Assembly (NCBI GenBank): GCA_030426845.1
Contig: JAUHXR010000014.1
Span: 1 to 58,541 of the forward strand
DNA: 58,541 nucleotides
DNA from: Polyangia bacterium
GTDB lineage: Bacteria > Myxococcota_A > Polyangia > Polyangiales > Sandaracinaceae
Direction: 5' to 3'
Part shown: positions 18,749 to 34,184 of the stretch, piece by piece
Numbering within the stretch: position 1 is the first letter of the stretch
How the letters are laid out: each line of letters begins with the position of its first letter
Made by a program: the position numbers and the translations under genes
Notes under the pieces: model-generated
Database searches by the model: none
What the model saw: only the letters and a program-made list of their open reading frames with translations
What the model was told of the DNA's origin: nothing

Positions 18749-21394
18749 ATGAGTGACCGCTACGACCCCGCCGTCATCGAGCCCAAGTGGCAGGCGTACT
18801 GGGAGCGCGACGAGACGTTCCTGACCGACGAGACCTCGGACGCGCCCACGAGCTACGTGCTCGACATGTTCCCGTACCCCTCCGGGGCCGGCCTCCACGT
18901 CGGCCACCCCGAGGGCTACACCGCGAGCGACATCGTCTCGCGCTACCTCAGGGCCAAGGGGCACGCGGTGCTGCACCCGATGGGCTTCGACGCGTTCGGG
19001 CTCCCGGCGGAGCAGCACGCGATCAAGACGGGGGCGCACCCGCGCGACACGACGGCGAAGAACGTCGCCACCTTCCGGCGCCAGCTCAAGCGGCTCGGCT
19101 TCAGCTACGACTGGCGCCGCGAGGTCGACACCACCGACCCGGCCTACGTGCGCTGGACGCAGTGGATCTTCCTGCGCCTCTTCCACCGCGGGCTCGCGTA
19201 CCAGGACGAGATCACCGTCAACTGGTGCCCGGCCCTCGGGACCGTGCTCGCCAACGAGGAGGTCGTCGGCGGCGTGTCCGAGCGCGGCGCGCACCCCGTC
19301 GAGCGTCGCCCGCTGCGGCAGTGGGTCCTCAAGATCACCGCCTACGCCGACCGCCTGCTCGCCGACCTGGACGGCCTCGACTGGCCGAACAGCACGATGA
19401 CGATGCAGCGCGAGTGGATCGGCCGCTCGGTCGGCGCGGAGGCGCGCTTCGACGTCGTCGATCAGGACGAGGCGATCGAGATCTTCACCACCCGTCCGGA
19501 CACCCTCTTCGGCGCGACCTTCATGGTCCTCGCCCCCGAGCACCCGCTCGTCGCGAAGGTCACGACCGACGCGCAGCGGGCCGAGGTCGAGGCCTACGTC
19601 GACGAGGCGGTGCACAAGTCCGACCTCGATCGGCAGACGCAGAAGGAGAAGACCGGCGTCTTCACCGGCGGCTACGCGATCAACCCGGTCAACGACGCGC
19701 GCGTCCCGATCTGGATCGCGGACTACGTGCTGATGGGCTACGGCACCGGCGCGATCATGGCCGTGCCCGGCCACGACGAGCGCGACTTCGAGTTCGCGAC
19801 GAAGTTCGACATCCCGATCGTCGAGGTGGTCAGCGAGGACGGAACGCCCTCGGACGGCCCGCTGACCGAGCCGCGGGTCGCGCCCGGGGTCGCGGTCAAC
19901 TCCGGCACCTACGACGGAATGACGACCACCGCGCTCAAGGCGAAGATCACCGAGGACCTCGCGGCGGCGGGCAAGGGCAAGCAGCGCGTCGAGTACAAGC
20001 TCCGCGACTGGGTCTTCTCGCGCCAGCGCTACTGGGGCGAGCCGATCCCGATCTACTTCCCGGTCGAGACGGACGGCGACCCGCGCAAGGGCGACCCGGC
20101 GACCATCGACTTCAGCCACCCCATCGCGGTCTCCGAGGACGAGCTGCCGGTGCGGCTGCCCGACCTCGACGACTACCAGCCGGGCGAGGACCCGGCCGGC
20201 GTCCTCGCGCGCGCGCTCGACTGGCGCTTCTTCCAGCGCGACGGCCGCTGGTTCGCGCGCGAGACCAACACGATGCCGCAGTGGGCCGGCTCGTGCTGGT
20301 ACTACCTGCGCTACTGCGACCCTCACAACGACGAGGCCGCGTGGAGCCGTGAGGCGGCCGACCGCTGGCTCCCCGTCGATCTCTACGTCGGTGGAGCCGA
20401 GCACGCGGTGTTGCACCTCTTGTACGCCCGGTTCTGGCACAAGGTGCTCTTCGACGAGGGCCTGATCGCAAGCCCCGAGCCGTTCACGCGGCTCGTCCAC
20501 CAGGGGATGATCCTCGGCGAGATCGAGCTGTCGACCTACAAGAAGGGCGACGAGCTCGTGAGCGCGGAGCACGTCGAGTCGCTCGACGGCGGCAAGCTGC
20601 GCGATCGGCGCGACGGCGCGGAGCTGACCCGCGAGCCGGTCGAGGCGGACCAGACCGTCAAGCGCGGCTCCCTCCTCGTGCTCGAGGCGCACCCGGAGAT
20701 CACCGTCACCTCGCGCGCCCCCAAGATGAGCAAGTCGCTCGGCAACGTGGTCAACCCCGACGACATCATCGACCGCTTCGGCGCCGACTCGCTGCGGATG
20801 TACGAGATGTTCATGGGGCCCCTCGAGGCGACGAAGCCCTGGAACACCGACTCGATCCAGGGTGTGCGCCGCTTCCTCGACCGGTTCTACGCGACCGCGA
20901 CCCGCGCGCTCTCGGACGACCCGCCGAGCGACGCGCTGCTCCGGCTCACCCACAAGACGATCAAGAAGGTCGGCGAGGACATCGAGGCGATGCGGTTCAA
21001 CACCGCGATCGCGGCCATGATGGTGCTCGGCAAGGAGCTCGCCGCGCTCGACGCCCCGCCGCGGAGCAGCGTGGAGGCGCTCTGTGTCCTGCTCCACCCC
21101 TTCGCGCCCCACGCGGCCGAGGAGCTGTGGGAACACCTCGGGCACCCGCCCTCGATCCAGCGCGCGCCCTGGCCGACGTTCGACCCCGCGCTCTGCGAGG
21201 ACGACGTCGTCGAGGTGCCGGTGCAGGTCAACGGCAAGGTCCGCGGCCGCGTCACCCTGGCCAAGGACGCGGACGAGGCGACCGCCTTCGCGGCCGCCGA
21301 GGGGCTCGAGGCGGTGGCGTCGCAGCTCGAGGGCAAGCGGGTGCTCAAGCGCATCTGGGTCCCCGGCCGCATCGTGACCCTGGTCGCGAAGTAG
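18749..21394 (+). CDS. leuS: Leucyl-tRNA synthetase
   Basis: An 881-residue cytosolic class I aminoacyl-tRNA synthetase charging tRNA-Leu. The HIGH motif is H50-V-G-H53 within P-Y-P-S-G-A-G-L-H-V-G-H. The CP1 editing domain has T-T-R-P-D-T-L-F-G and G-Y-G-T-G-A-I-M-A-V-P-G-H-D-E-R-D, including the conserved editing Asp. K659-M-S-K-S663 is the second ATP motif. The C-terminal anticodon and V-Q-V-N-G-K-V-R-G blocks are present. Length is normal for bacterial LeuRS (about 810-880). The ATG follows a TGCTAGGGC box with almost no leader. It appears monocistronic, with a hairpin after the stop. Confidence 0.98.
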   Translation: MSDRYDPAVIEPKWQAYWERDETFLTDETSDAPTSYVLDMFPYPSGAGLHVGHPEGYTASDIVSRYLRAKGHAVLHPMGFDAFGLPAEQHAIKTGAHPRDTTAKNVATFRRQLKRLGFSYDWRREVDTTDPAYVRWTQWIFLRLFHRGLAYQDEITVNWCPALGTVLANEEVVGGVSERGAHPVERRPLRQWVLKITAYADRLLADLDGLDWPNSTMTMQREWIGRSVGAEARFDVVDQDEAIEIFTTRPDTLFGATFMVLAPEHPLVAKVTTDAQRAEVEAYVDEAVHKSDLDRQTQKEKTGVFTGGYAINPVNDARVPIWIADYVLMGYGTGAIMAVPGHDERDFEFATKFDIPIVEVVSEDGTPSDGPLTEPRVAPGVAVNSGTYDGMTTTALKAKITEDLAAAGKGKQRVEYKLRDWVFSRQRYWGEPIPIYFPVETDGDPRKGDPATIDFSHPIAVSEDELPVRLPDLDDYQPGEDPAGVLARALDWRFFQRDGRWFARETNTMPQWAGSCWYYLRYCDPHNDEAAWSREAADRWLPVDLYVGGAEHAVLHLLYARFWHKVLFDEGLIASPEPFTRLVHQGMILGEIELSTYKKGDELVSAEHVESLDGGKLRDRRDGAELTREPVEADQTVKRGSLLVLEAHPEITVTSRAPKMSKSLGNVVNPDDIIDRFGADSLRMYEMFMGPLEATKPWNTDSIQGVRRFLDRFYATATRALSDDPPSDALLRLTHKTIKKVGEDIEAMRFNTAIAAMMVLGKELAALDAPPRSSVEALCVLLHPFAPHAAEELWEHLGHPPSIQRAPWPTFDPALCEDDVVEVPVQVNGKVRGRVTLAKDADEATAFAAAEGLEAVASQLEGKRVLKRIWVPGRIVTLVAK

Positions 21395-21415
21395 CGGCGC
21401 GCGATCGGGAGCCGA

Positions 21416-21443
21416 GCCGGTCCTGTACGTTTGCAGGGCCGGC
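21416..21443 (+). terminator. Hairpin downstream of leuS
   Basis: Arms GCCGGTCCTG and CAGGGCCGGC (one G-U wobble) with an 8-nt loop lie 22 nt after the leuS stop. No strong U-tract. Confidence 0.55.
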
Positions 21444-21487
21444 TTGCCTGGCCGAGGTCGAGCTGACAGGATGCCGACCCGAGCGGC

Positions 21488-22939
21488 GTGGGCAGGGACG
21501 AGAAGACCGATCGCTTTCGGCCCGTGTTCGAGCCGGAGGACATCTTCGATCGCTTCGTGAAGAACGCGAACGCGAGCACCGACGGCGTCCGCACGCGCGA
21601 GGACGAGCCGACCGGCCAGATCGCGGCAGGGCGCGGGGCCACGACCGCGCCGACCAAGCCGCCGTCGATCCGGGCGCCCGAGCTGCAGGCGCCGACGCCC
21701 GAGCGCCGCGGCGGCCCGCCGAGCTGGGACCACCAGATCACCGTGCTCGCGGACCCGGACCGCGAGGCCGCCGATCGCGCGCGGATCGCCGACGCGCCGA
21801 CCCCCATGCGCACCGTGGCCGAGGACGAGCGAGGCACGGTCCGCGTCCGCTCGCCCTACGGCGAGGATCCGAGCAAGACCGAGGCGCTGCCTGACCACGA
21901 GGTCGACGAGGACGCGGGCACCCGGGTCGCCCGGAGCCCGCTCACCACCCGGCCGCCGACCACCGGGCCCTCGACCCGGGCGCTCCCGCGCGCCGTCTCG
22001 GCGCGACCCCGCCGCCCGCTCGGGCTCACCGACAAGGTCACCGAGGTCCAGACGAGCCAGCTCCAGCGCGCGCTCGCCGGGCGCTCGCTCCAGCCCTCGG
22101 CCGAGCTCGTCGTCCCCGCGGACGAGCCGGCCTCCGCTCCCGCGCAGTCCCCGCCTGCGATGCCCCCGCGCGAGGGCACCCGGCCCGACGCGCCGATGCC
22201 GCTCGCGATGGCGCGCGCGTTCGACGACCCCCTGCTCGATCTGCCCGAGGCCGGCGAGGAGGAGGAGACCGACGACCTCACCGTGCCGCGGGCGAGCCCG
22301 CTCCTGGTCGATCCCGGGCCGGGGGACGCGTCGCTGACGGACTCGGGGCAACACATCTTGTTGCTCACCAAGCGCAAGCAGCCGACGATCGAGCTCGACC
22401 TGACGGGGCGACCGGTCGACGACGAGCCGGCCACGCCCGCGCTCGATCACGACATCCTCGCCGACCTCAGCTCGCAGAGCGTCAAGAGCGTGGTCGCCGC
22501 GCGCGGCCAGCACACCCAGCGCCTCGAGGCGATGCAGGTGATCCCCGACGTCGAGGCCGCGCGGCGCAAGAAGGAGGGCACCGCGGTCGTCGAGGGCGGC
22601 GAGGACGGGCAGATGCCGACCCGCCAGCTCGATCAGATCCTCGCCGACATGGCCGTCCTGCTCCGCTACGGGCACGCCGATCAGGTGCGCGAGCGCCTCG
22701 GCGACCTGCGCCGCACCTACCCGGAGGACCTCCTCCTGCTCCGCGCGATCGCCGAGTTCTTCGTCGAGAACGAGGTCAAGGACGCGGCGCTCGACACGCT
22801 CTTCGTGCTCGCGGGCGCGCTCTTCGAGCGGCGCAACCTCGAGGGCATGCGCCAGGCGCTCGAGCAGGTGCGGGTGCTCGACCCCGACAACGAGCGGGCC
22901 TACCGGCTCCTCGGGCTGCTCGAGCAGCGCAGCGGCTGA
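21488..22939 (+). CDS. TPR-like protein with long disordered N-terminus
   Basis: 483 residues without signal peptide or membrane segment. Residues 1-370 are charged and Pro/Arg/Thr-rich with no recognisable fold, apart from an opening F-E-P-E-D-I-F-D-R-F-V-K-N-A segment. The last 110 residues are helical and fit two to three tetratricopeptide-like repeats (L-L-R-Y-G-H-A-D-Q-V-R-E-R-L, Y-P-E-D-L-L-L-L-R-A-I-A, L-D-P-D-N-E-R-A-Y-R-L-L-G-L-L). It is likely a cytosolic protein-interaction factor of unknown role. GTG is the only reasonable start, preceding D-E-K-T-D-R-F. Confidence 0.75.
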   Translation: MGRDEKTDRFRPVFEPEDIFDRFVKNANASTDGVRTREDEPTGQIAAGRGATTAPTKPPSIRAPELQAPTPERRGGPPSWDHQITVLADPDREAADRARIADAPTPMRTVAEDERGTVRVRSPYGEDPSKTEALPDHEVDEDAGTRVARSPLTTRPPTTGPSTRALPRAVSARPRRPLGLTDKVTEVQTSQLQRALAGRSLQPSAELVVPADEPASAPAQSPPAMPPREGTRPDAPMPLAMARAFDDPLLDLPEAGEEEETDDLTVPRASPLLVDPGPGDASLTDSGQHILLLTKRKQPTIELDLTGRPVDDEPATPALDHDILADLSSQSVKSVVAARGQHTQRLEAMQVIPDVEAARRKKEGTAVVEGGEDGQMPTRQLDQILADMAVLLRYGHADQVRERLGDLRRTYPEDLLLLRAIAEFFVENEVKDAALDTLFVLAGALFERRNLEGMRQALEQVRVLDPDNERAYRLLGLLEQRSG

Positions 22940-23087
22940 GCCCCCGCGGGCCGACGGTGATCAACGGTGACGCCCCGGCGCGGGGCGGCTCGCGTCGGCG
23001 GCGCGCGCGCGATCCGTCGCGGAGGGCGCGCGCGGGCGGGTTGGGCACGGATTCGCGCGGATTTCTGCGATCTGGAGCCGCAGACCC

Positions 23088-23117
23088 TTGCCGGCGCCGC
23101 CCGGGCCCTGCTAGTCA
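23088..23117 (+). promoter_or_regulatory. Promoter upstream of the topoisomerase pair
   Basis: TTGCCG (23088-23093), 18 bp, then an extended -10 TG-C-TAGTCA (23109-23117). The predicted start leaves a leader of about 40 nt with a good SD (GAGGAGG, 23152-23158) before GTG 23168. Confidence 0.45.
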
Positions 23118-23167
23118 GCTTCGATCGCGAGCTGAACAAGGATCCAGGAGTGAGGAGGCGTTGAGAG

Positions 23168-25587
<2,420 letters not shown>

Positions 25588-25588
<1 letters not shown>

Positions 25589-27498
25589 TGGCCTACACCA
25601 GCCAGGAGATCACGGTCCTCGAGGGGCTCGAGCCGGTCCGGCAGCGCCCCGCGATGTACATCGGGGACACGAGCAAGCAGGGCTACCACCACCTGCTCTG
25701 GGAGATCGTCGATAACTCGGTCGACGAGGCGATCAACGGCCACGCGAACACCATCGAGGTCGAGCTCGACGACGACCTGCGGGGCGTGCGCGTGACCGAC
25801 AACGGCCGCGGCATCCCCGTCGACAAGCACAAGAAGCACAAGAAGGCCGCGCTCGAGCTCATCCTCACGACGCTGCACGCGGGCGGCAAGTTCGGCCACT
25901 CGAGCTACGAGGTCTCGGGCGGTCTCCACGGCGTGGGCAGCTCGGTCGTCAACGCGCTGAGCGAGGACATGGTCGCGGACGTCTACCGCGACAACCAGCA
26001 CTGGCAGCAGCGCTACCGCCGCGGCAAACCGACCGGGCCCATCAAGAAGGTCGGTGAGACGCGGGGCAAGCGCGGCACCTCGATCCACTTCCGGCCCGAT
26101 CCCGACATCTTCGGCAAGAAGATGACGTTCGACCTCCAGGTCATCCGGCGCCGGCTCGAGGCCAAGAGCTACCTGCACCGCGGCCTCAAGGTCGTCCTCA
26201 AGGACCCGACCCAGAAGAGCCGCGAGGAGTTTCACCACCCGGGCGGGCTCGAGGAGTACCTCGGCAAGCTCGTCGAGGAGCGGGGCAAGCGCGCGATCGG
26301 CGCCGAGCCGTTCCTGTTCGAGACCAACGAGATCCCCCGCATCGAGCTCGCGCTGACATGGACGGAGGCGCCCGAGGAGCGGCTCTTCACCTTCGCGAAC
26401 GGCATCCCGACGGGCTCGGGCGGCACGCACGAGGCGGGCCTCAAGAGCGCGCTCAACCGCGCGGTGCGCGCGTTCATGAGCGCCAAGAGCATCAACCCGA
26501 AGGGCGTGACGATCACCGCGGACGACATCCGCGAGGGCGCGGTCGCGGTGCTGAGCGTCTACGTGCGCGACCCGCAGTTCCAGGGGCAGACCAAGGACCG
26601 GCTCAACAACCCCGAGATCGCGGCGCCGGTGGAGACCGCGATCCGCAACGCGCTCGAGCACTGGCTGCTCGAGAACAGCTCGGTCGGCGAGGCGATCGTC
26701 GCGCGCATCGTGGTTGCGGCGCGGGCCCGCGAGGCGAGCCGCGCGGCGAGCGCGCAGGTCAAGCGCAAGACCGCGGTGAGCCACCGGCTCAACCTGCCGG
26801 GGAAGCTCAGTGACTGCTCGAGCACCGACCCGGCGGAGAGCGAGCTGTTCCTCGTCGAGGGTGACTCGGCCGGCGGCAGCGCGATCCGCGGTCGCGATCG
26901 CAAGACGCAGGCGATCCTCCCCCTCCGCGGCAAGGTGCTCAACGCGGAGCGCGCGAGCGCGCGTCAGGTGCTCGGCAACCGCGAGCTGAGCGACATCGTG
27001 AACGCGCTCGGCTGCGGCATCGGCAAGACGTTCGACATCAGCAAGCTGCGTTACGGGCGCGTGTTCCTGCTGATGGACGCGGACAGCGACGGTCACCACA
27101 TCGCGACGCTCCTGCTCACGTTCTTCTACCGGATGCTGCCGGAGCTGGTCCGCGCGGGACACGTGTTCCTCGCGCAGCCGCCGCTCTATCGGATCGACGC
27201 GGCCAAGGACACCTACTGGGCGCTCGACGACGACGACCGCGACCGGATCCTCGCGGAGCTGCCCGGGAACGTGAAGCCCAAGATCAGCCGCTTCAAGGGT
27301 CTCGGCGAGATGAACCCGGACGAGCTCAAGGAGACCACGCTCGACCCGAAGCGCCGCCGCGCGCTCCGGGTCACGATCGACGAAGAGCTCGCGACCGACC
27401 AGATCGTCAACGAGCTGATGGGCAAAGATCCCGCGCCGCGGTACGAGTTCATCATGGAGCACGCGCCGCGCGCCGCGGCCGACGAGCTCGACGTGTAG
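25588..27498 (+). CDS. parE: Type IIA DNA topoisomerase subunit B (ParE/GyrB-like)
   Basis: A 636-residue ATPase subunit. The GHKL ATP site is [19 protein letters not shown] and G-G-L-H-G-V-G. The TOPRIM metal site is E-G-D-S-A-G-G-S-A and D-A-D-S-D-G-H-H-I. The P-L-R-G-K-V-L-N block and C-terminal [10 protein letters not shown] also match the family. Length fits ParE or short GyrB (no large insert). The ATG shares an A with the TGA of the subunit A gene (TGATG), so the two are translated in coupled 1:1 fashion. Confidence 0.92.
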
Positions 27499-27937
27499 GT
27501 CGGCCGTCGCCTTGACGCGACGTCAGACGCGGAGGCAGCAGGGCGCGCCCCGCCCGGTGAGGTGGGGATCGGCGCCGCGCCGCGCGTGGAGACCTGCCCG
27601 TGCCCCGGGCGATCCGTCGAAGGACCGCCGAGGGCTCCGATCGCTCACGCCGCGAGCCCGACGCTCCGGGCGCTTCGGGGCACGGCGGCCGTCGCCTCTC
27701 GCGTGAAAGTTCTGTGAAAAATCGCGCGGTTCTCCGAACTTGAGTTCTCCGAGTGGAGAATCTCGACGCGCGGTCGCGCCGCCGCCATGGCTTGGACGGT
27801 GGCTGCATTCGTGCATGAAAAGAGGTAGCGTCGTCCGCTGCCGTAGGCGGACCCGGGCGAGGGCCCGTCGCGGCTAGAACACCGGTGCCGTGGGGTCACC
27901 GGGCGCTTGAACAGCGCAAAAATAAGGAAACGGACAG
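27499..27937. other. 439-bp intergenic region with a low-GC patch and an inverted repeat
   Basis: No credible gene. The first 200 bp are GC-rich. Around 27700-27770 the composition drops and contains TTCTCC-GAGT-GGAGAA (27745-27760) plus an overlapping GAAC-TTGA-GTTC and a direct repeat TTCTCCGA, an operator-like cluster. The end has an unusually A-rich leader with SD AAGGA (27924-27928) 9 nt before ATG 27938. It probably contains the promoter and regulatory sites of the surface-lipoprotein gene. Confidence 0.6.
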
Positions 27938-30766
<2,829 letters not shown>

Positions 30767-30791
30767 TCGAGAACGCTCGACCCGGCTAGAG

Positions 30792-30817
30792 GCCGCCATC
30801 CCGCGAGGGGTGGCGGC
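30792..30817 (+). terminator. GNRA hairpin after lipoprotein A
   Basis: Arms GCCGCCATCCC and GGGGTGGCGGC (11 bp, one G-U) enclose a GCGA tetraloop. The downstream sequence TTCGCCAATTCTGGGC is not a U-tract. The same element follows the second copy at 33978. Confidence 0.75.
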
Positions 30818-30995
30818 TTCGCCAATTCTGGGCTCGGAGCTCTCGATGCCGGGGGCGAGAAACCGGGCTGCGCGCAAGCTGTCGAGCGTGTACGGTGCCC
30901 CGCGCTGAGGGCCTCGGGACGAGGAACGTCAGCTTGACGGCGGCGCCGTGGGGGCCCTTGGTCGCTCCCGCTGGACCAAGCAAAGGAACGCATCG

Positions 30996-33956
30996 ATGAG
31001 AGAATTGAACGCGACGTGGCTCCTCCGGGCCCTCCTCGCGGCCGCGCTCGTGGTGAGCGGCTGCGACGACGGCGACGGCGGCTCCGACTCGGGCCCCGGC
31101 ACGGACGCCGGCCGGCCCATGACCGACGCCGGCCCGCGGGACGACGCGGGGCCGCCGGTGCCCACGTGCTCCGACGGCGTGATGAACCAGGACGAGACCG
31201 ACGTGGACTGCGGCGGCACCTGCGGCGCGACGTGCACGCCCGGTGAGATGTGCAGCGCGAACGGCGACTGCACGACGGCGATGTGCGAGGGCGGGACCTG
31301 TCAGGCCATGCCGAGCTGCTCGGATGGCGCGATGAACGGCACCGAGACCGACGTCGACTGCGGCGGCGCGATGTGCATGACCTGCGACGACGGCGACGCG
31401 TGCGCGATGGACAGCGACTGCACCAGCGGGTTCTGCAGCAGCCTGGTCTGCACCGCGACGGTCTGCGGCGACGGAACCGTTCAGGGCGCCGAAGACTGCG
31501 ACGACGGGACCGGCGGCACGCCGGCCGAGACGGCGACGTGCGACCTCGACTGCACGTCGGTGATGTGCGGCGACGGCACCGTGAACGCGACCGCGGGCGA
31601 GGCCTGCGACGGCGACGGCGCGGGGATGGGCGGCGAGACGGCCACCTGCGACACCGACTGCACCGCGGTGATGTGCGGCGACGGCGTCGTCAACGCGACC
31701 GCGGGCGAGGCCTGCGACGGCGACGGCGCGGGGACGGGCGGCGAGACGGCCACCTGCGACGCCGACTGCACGTCGGCGATGTGCGGCGACGGCGTGACCA
31801 ACTCCACCGCTGGCGAGCAGTGCGACGACGGCAACACCGACGACACCGACGCCTGCACCAACTCCTGCATGATCAACGGCGTCGCGATCGACGTCACCGC
31901 GGACACGACCTTCGACACCACCACCGGCCAGCTCGGCGGCGCGGCGGCGATGGGCTGGAACAGCGCGACCAACGAGTGGGATCTCGTGTCGCTCAACGTG
32001 CAGAGCGGCGTGACCCTCACCGTGACCGGCTCCAACCCCTTCATCGTGAACGCGGTGAGCATCGACGTCGCCGGCACGATCCTCGCCGCCGGCGGCGACG
32101 GCGGTGACGGGCTCGGCTGCAGCGTGGTCGGCCCCGGGGCCGGCGGCGCGGCCGGTCCGGGCGGCTTCGCGGGCGGCGCGGGCGGCGACGGGGGCGACCC
32201 GTCCACCATGCTCGACGGAACCGCGGGGATGGGCCCGGGCGGCGGCCTGCCCGGCACGGTCGACGCCTCGGGCGGCGGCGGCGCGGGCCACCTCACCGTG
32301 GGCGGCGACGGGTCCGGCCCGAACTTCGGCGCGGGCGGCCCCGCCTACGACGCGCGCTCGATGAGCGTCGGCGGCTCGGGCGGCGGCGGCGGCGCGGGTG
32401 ACGACGACGGCGGCATCGGCGACGACCCGGCGGGCGGCGGCGGCGGCGGCGGCGGCTACGTCTACCTGAACGCGGCCAACCTCGTCCGGGTGACGGGCAC
32501 GGTCGACGTGAGCGGCGGCGACGGCGGCGTGGCCAACTGCGCGCCGGCGGGCGGCGGCGGCGGCGGCGGCTCGGGCGGCCTGATCGTCATCAGCGACGCG
32601 ACCATGGTCGACGTCGCCTCGGGCACCCTCGACGTCACCGGTGGCCTCGGCGGGACCGAGGACGAGGACGGCGGCGACGGCTCGGCCGGTCTCGTCTGGC
32701 TCGAGGGCACCTGCATGGACGGCGTCGTCAACCAGGACGAGACGGACCTCGACTGCGGCGGCTCCGTCTGCTCGCCGTGCGCCGACGGGTTCCGTTGCCG
32801 CGCCGACGCGGACTGCACCAACAGCTGCGTCGGTGGGGCGTGCTACCCGAACACCTGCGCGAACGGGGTGATGGACGGGACCGAGACGGCCATCGACTGC
32901 GGCGGCCCGGCCTGCCCGGCCTGCTCGTGCGCCGACGGGATCCAGAACCAGGACGAGACCGACGTCGACTGCGGCGGGACCACCTGTGGCCTCGCCTGCG
33001 CCGACGGCCTGTCCTGCGTGGTGGGGAGCGACTGCATCTCGGGCGCGTGTGAGGCGGGCGCCTGCGTGTCGTGCTCCGACGGGGTCGTGAACCAGGACGA
33101 GACGGACGTCGACTGCGGCGGCTCGACCTGCGGTGGATGCTTCGACGGCGAGACCTGCGCCGTCGGCTCCGACTGCGACAGCGGCACCTGCGAGGCCAAC
33201 GTCTGCGTGTCGTGCTTCGACTTCACGCAGAACCAGGACGAGACGGACATCGACTGCGGCGGGGCGACCTGCGGCGGGTGCTTCGACGGCGACGCGTGCG
33301 TCACCGGCGCCGACTGCCAGAGCGGGACCTGCGACGCGAACGTCTGCGTCTCGTGCGGCGACGGTATCGTCAACGGCTCGGAGGTCTGTGACGGAGACGG
33401 CGCCGGCAACGGCGGGCTCACGGCGACCTGCGACAGCGACTGCACGGCGGTCGTCTGCGGTGACGGCCTCGCGAACGGCGCGGCGGGCGAGACCTGCGAC
33501 GACGGCAACACGACGGCCGGCGACGGCTGCGACGCGACCTGCAACATCGAGGCGGGCGGCATCCCGATCGCGGCCTCCGGCTCGTCGATCGGTCTCGGCG
33601 GCAGCATCGACGCGACCGACATGACGTGGGGCCGGCCGGACGCGTGCTTCGCGCTGACGACGCCCGCGGACCACTACTACGACTCGTTCGCGATCACGAA
33701 CACGACGGGCGTGGCCCAGACCGTGACCGTGACCGCGACCTGGCTCGGGGATGGCTACCTCCACGCCTTCTCCGATCCGCTCGACGTCGCGTCGGTCACA
33801 GGCTGCGTCGACGGCAACGACGACTTCAACGGGATCGGGATGAGCCAGATGGTCGCGGTGCCGATCGCGGCGGGGCAGACGATCCACATCGTCGCCTCGA
33901 CGTACTCCGGCATGGACCCGATCGGGGCCTACTCGATCACCGTCGCGACGAACTGA
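30996..33956 (+). CDS. Cys-rich/Gly-rich surface lipoprotein B (tandem copy 2)
   Basis: A 986-residue paralogue of the upstream gene with the same order: signal and Cys23, D-A-G linker, D-E-T-D-V-D-C-G-G modules, DUF4215 repeats, Gly-rich block (about 365-565), further Cys modules (five or six, two more than copy 1) and the same C-terminal domain (A-D-H-Y-Y-D-S-F-A-I-T-N). ATG 30996 is preferred because it aligns with copy 1 and has SD AAAGGA; an earlier in-frame start at 30948 adds 16 unmatched residues. The 5' repeat region has stretches almost identical in DNA to copy 1, whereas the rest has diverged. Confidence 0.85.
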   Translation: MRELNATWLLRALLAAALVVSGCDDGDGGSDSGPGTDAGRPMTDAGPRDDAGPPVPTCSDGVMNQDETDVDCGGTCGATCTPGEMCSANGDCTTAMCEGGTCQAMPSCSDGAMNGTETDVDCGGAMCMTCDDGDACAMDSDCTSGFCSSLVCTATVCGDGTVQGAEDCDDGTGGTPAETATCDLDCTSVMCGDGTVNATAGEACDGDGAGMGGETATCDTDCTAVMCGDGVVNATAGEACDGDGAGTGGETATCDADCTSAMCGDGVTNSTAGEQCDDGNTDDTDACTNSCMINGVAIDVTADTTFDTTTGQLGGAAAMGWNSATNEWDLVSLNVQSGVTLTVTGSNPFIVNAVSIDVAGTILAAGGDGGDGLGCSVVGPGAGGAAGPGGFAGGAGGDGGDPSTMLDGTAGMGPGGGLPGTVDASGGGGAGHLTVGGDGSGPNFGAGGPAYDARSMSVGGSGGGGGAGDDDGGIGDDPAGGGGGGGGYVYLNAANLVRVTGTVDVSGGDGGVANCAPAGGGGGGGSGGLIVISDATMVDVASGTLDVTGGLGGTEDEDGGDGSAGLVWLEGTCMDGVVNQDETDLDCGGSVCSPCADGFRCRADADCTNSCVGGACYPNTCANGVMDGTETAIDCGGPACPACSCADGIQNQDETDVDCGGTTCGLACADGLSCVVGSDCISGACEAGACVSCSDGVVNQDETDVDCGGSTCGGCFDGETCAVGSDCDSGTCEANVCVSCFDFTQNQDETDIDCGGATCGGCFDGDACVTGADCQSGTCDANVCVSCGDGIVNGSEVCDGDGAGNGGLTATCDSDCTAVVCGDGLANGAAGETCDDGNTTAGDGCDATCNIEAGGIPIAASGSSIGLGGSIDATDMTWGRPDACFALTTPADHYYDSFAITNTTGVAQTVTVTATWLGDGYLHAFSDPLDVASVTGCVDGNDDFNGIGMSQMVAVPIAAGQTIHIVASTYSGMDPIGAYSITVATN

Positions 33957-33977
33957 TCGAGATCGAACCGGCTCGAG

Positions 33978-34003
33978 GCCGCCATCCCGCGAGGGGTGGC
34001 GGC
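33978..34003 (+). terminator. GNRA hairpin after lipoprotein B
   Basis: Same arms, wobble and GCGA loop as the hairpin at 30792, and the same TTCGCCAATTCTGGGC flank. It belongs to the duplicated unit. Confidence 0.75.
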
Positions 34004-34023
34004 TTCGCCAATTCTGGGCCTAT

Positions 34024-34183
34024 CAGCCCGTTGAAGAACCTCTCCGCGCGCCTCACGGCCGGGAGCCCGCGCCTGCACGGCGCATCGCTCCTCGAGAATC
34101 CTCCGGGATTCCCTCGTCCCGCTGCGCCACGCAGGCGCGCCCTCGCAACCGCGATCCATCACGGTCGATTCTTCAACGGGCTG
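34024..34183. mobile_element. MITE-like palindromic element, 15-bp terminal inverted repeats
   Basis: CAGCCCGTTGAAGAA (34024-34038) is matched exactly by its reverse complement at 34169-34183. Inside, GCGCCTGCACGGCGCA (34068-34083) pairs imperfectly with TGCGCCACGCAGGCGC (about 34124-34139), so the whole 160 bp can fold into one cruciform. CTA occurs on both flanks, a possible short target duplication. No coding capacity. It resembles a non-autonomous transposon relic; the parent element is not in the window. Confidence 0.65.
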
Positions 34184-34184
34184 C

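Noticed and set aside
18565-18756. 63-residue + strand frame just before leuS
   Set aside because: Arg/Gly-rich, no SD, overlaps leuS out of frame, crosses the leader hairpin. No evidence of a leader peptide with Leu codons.
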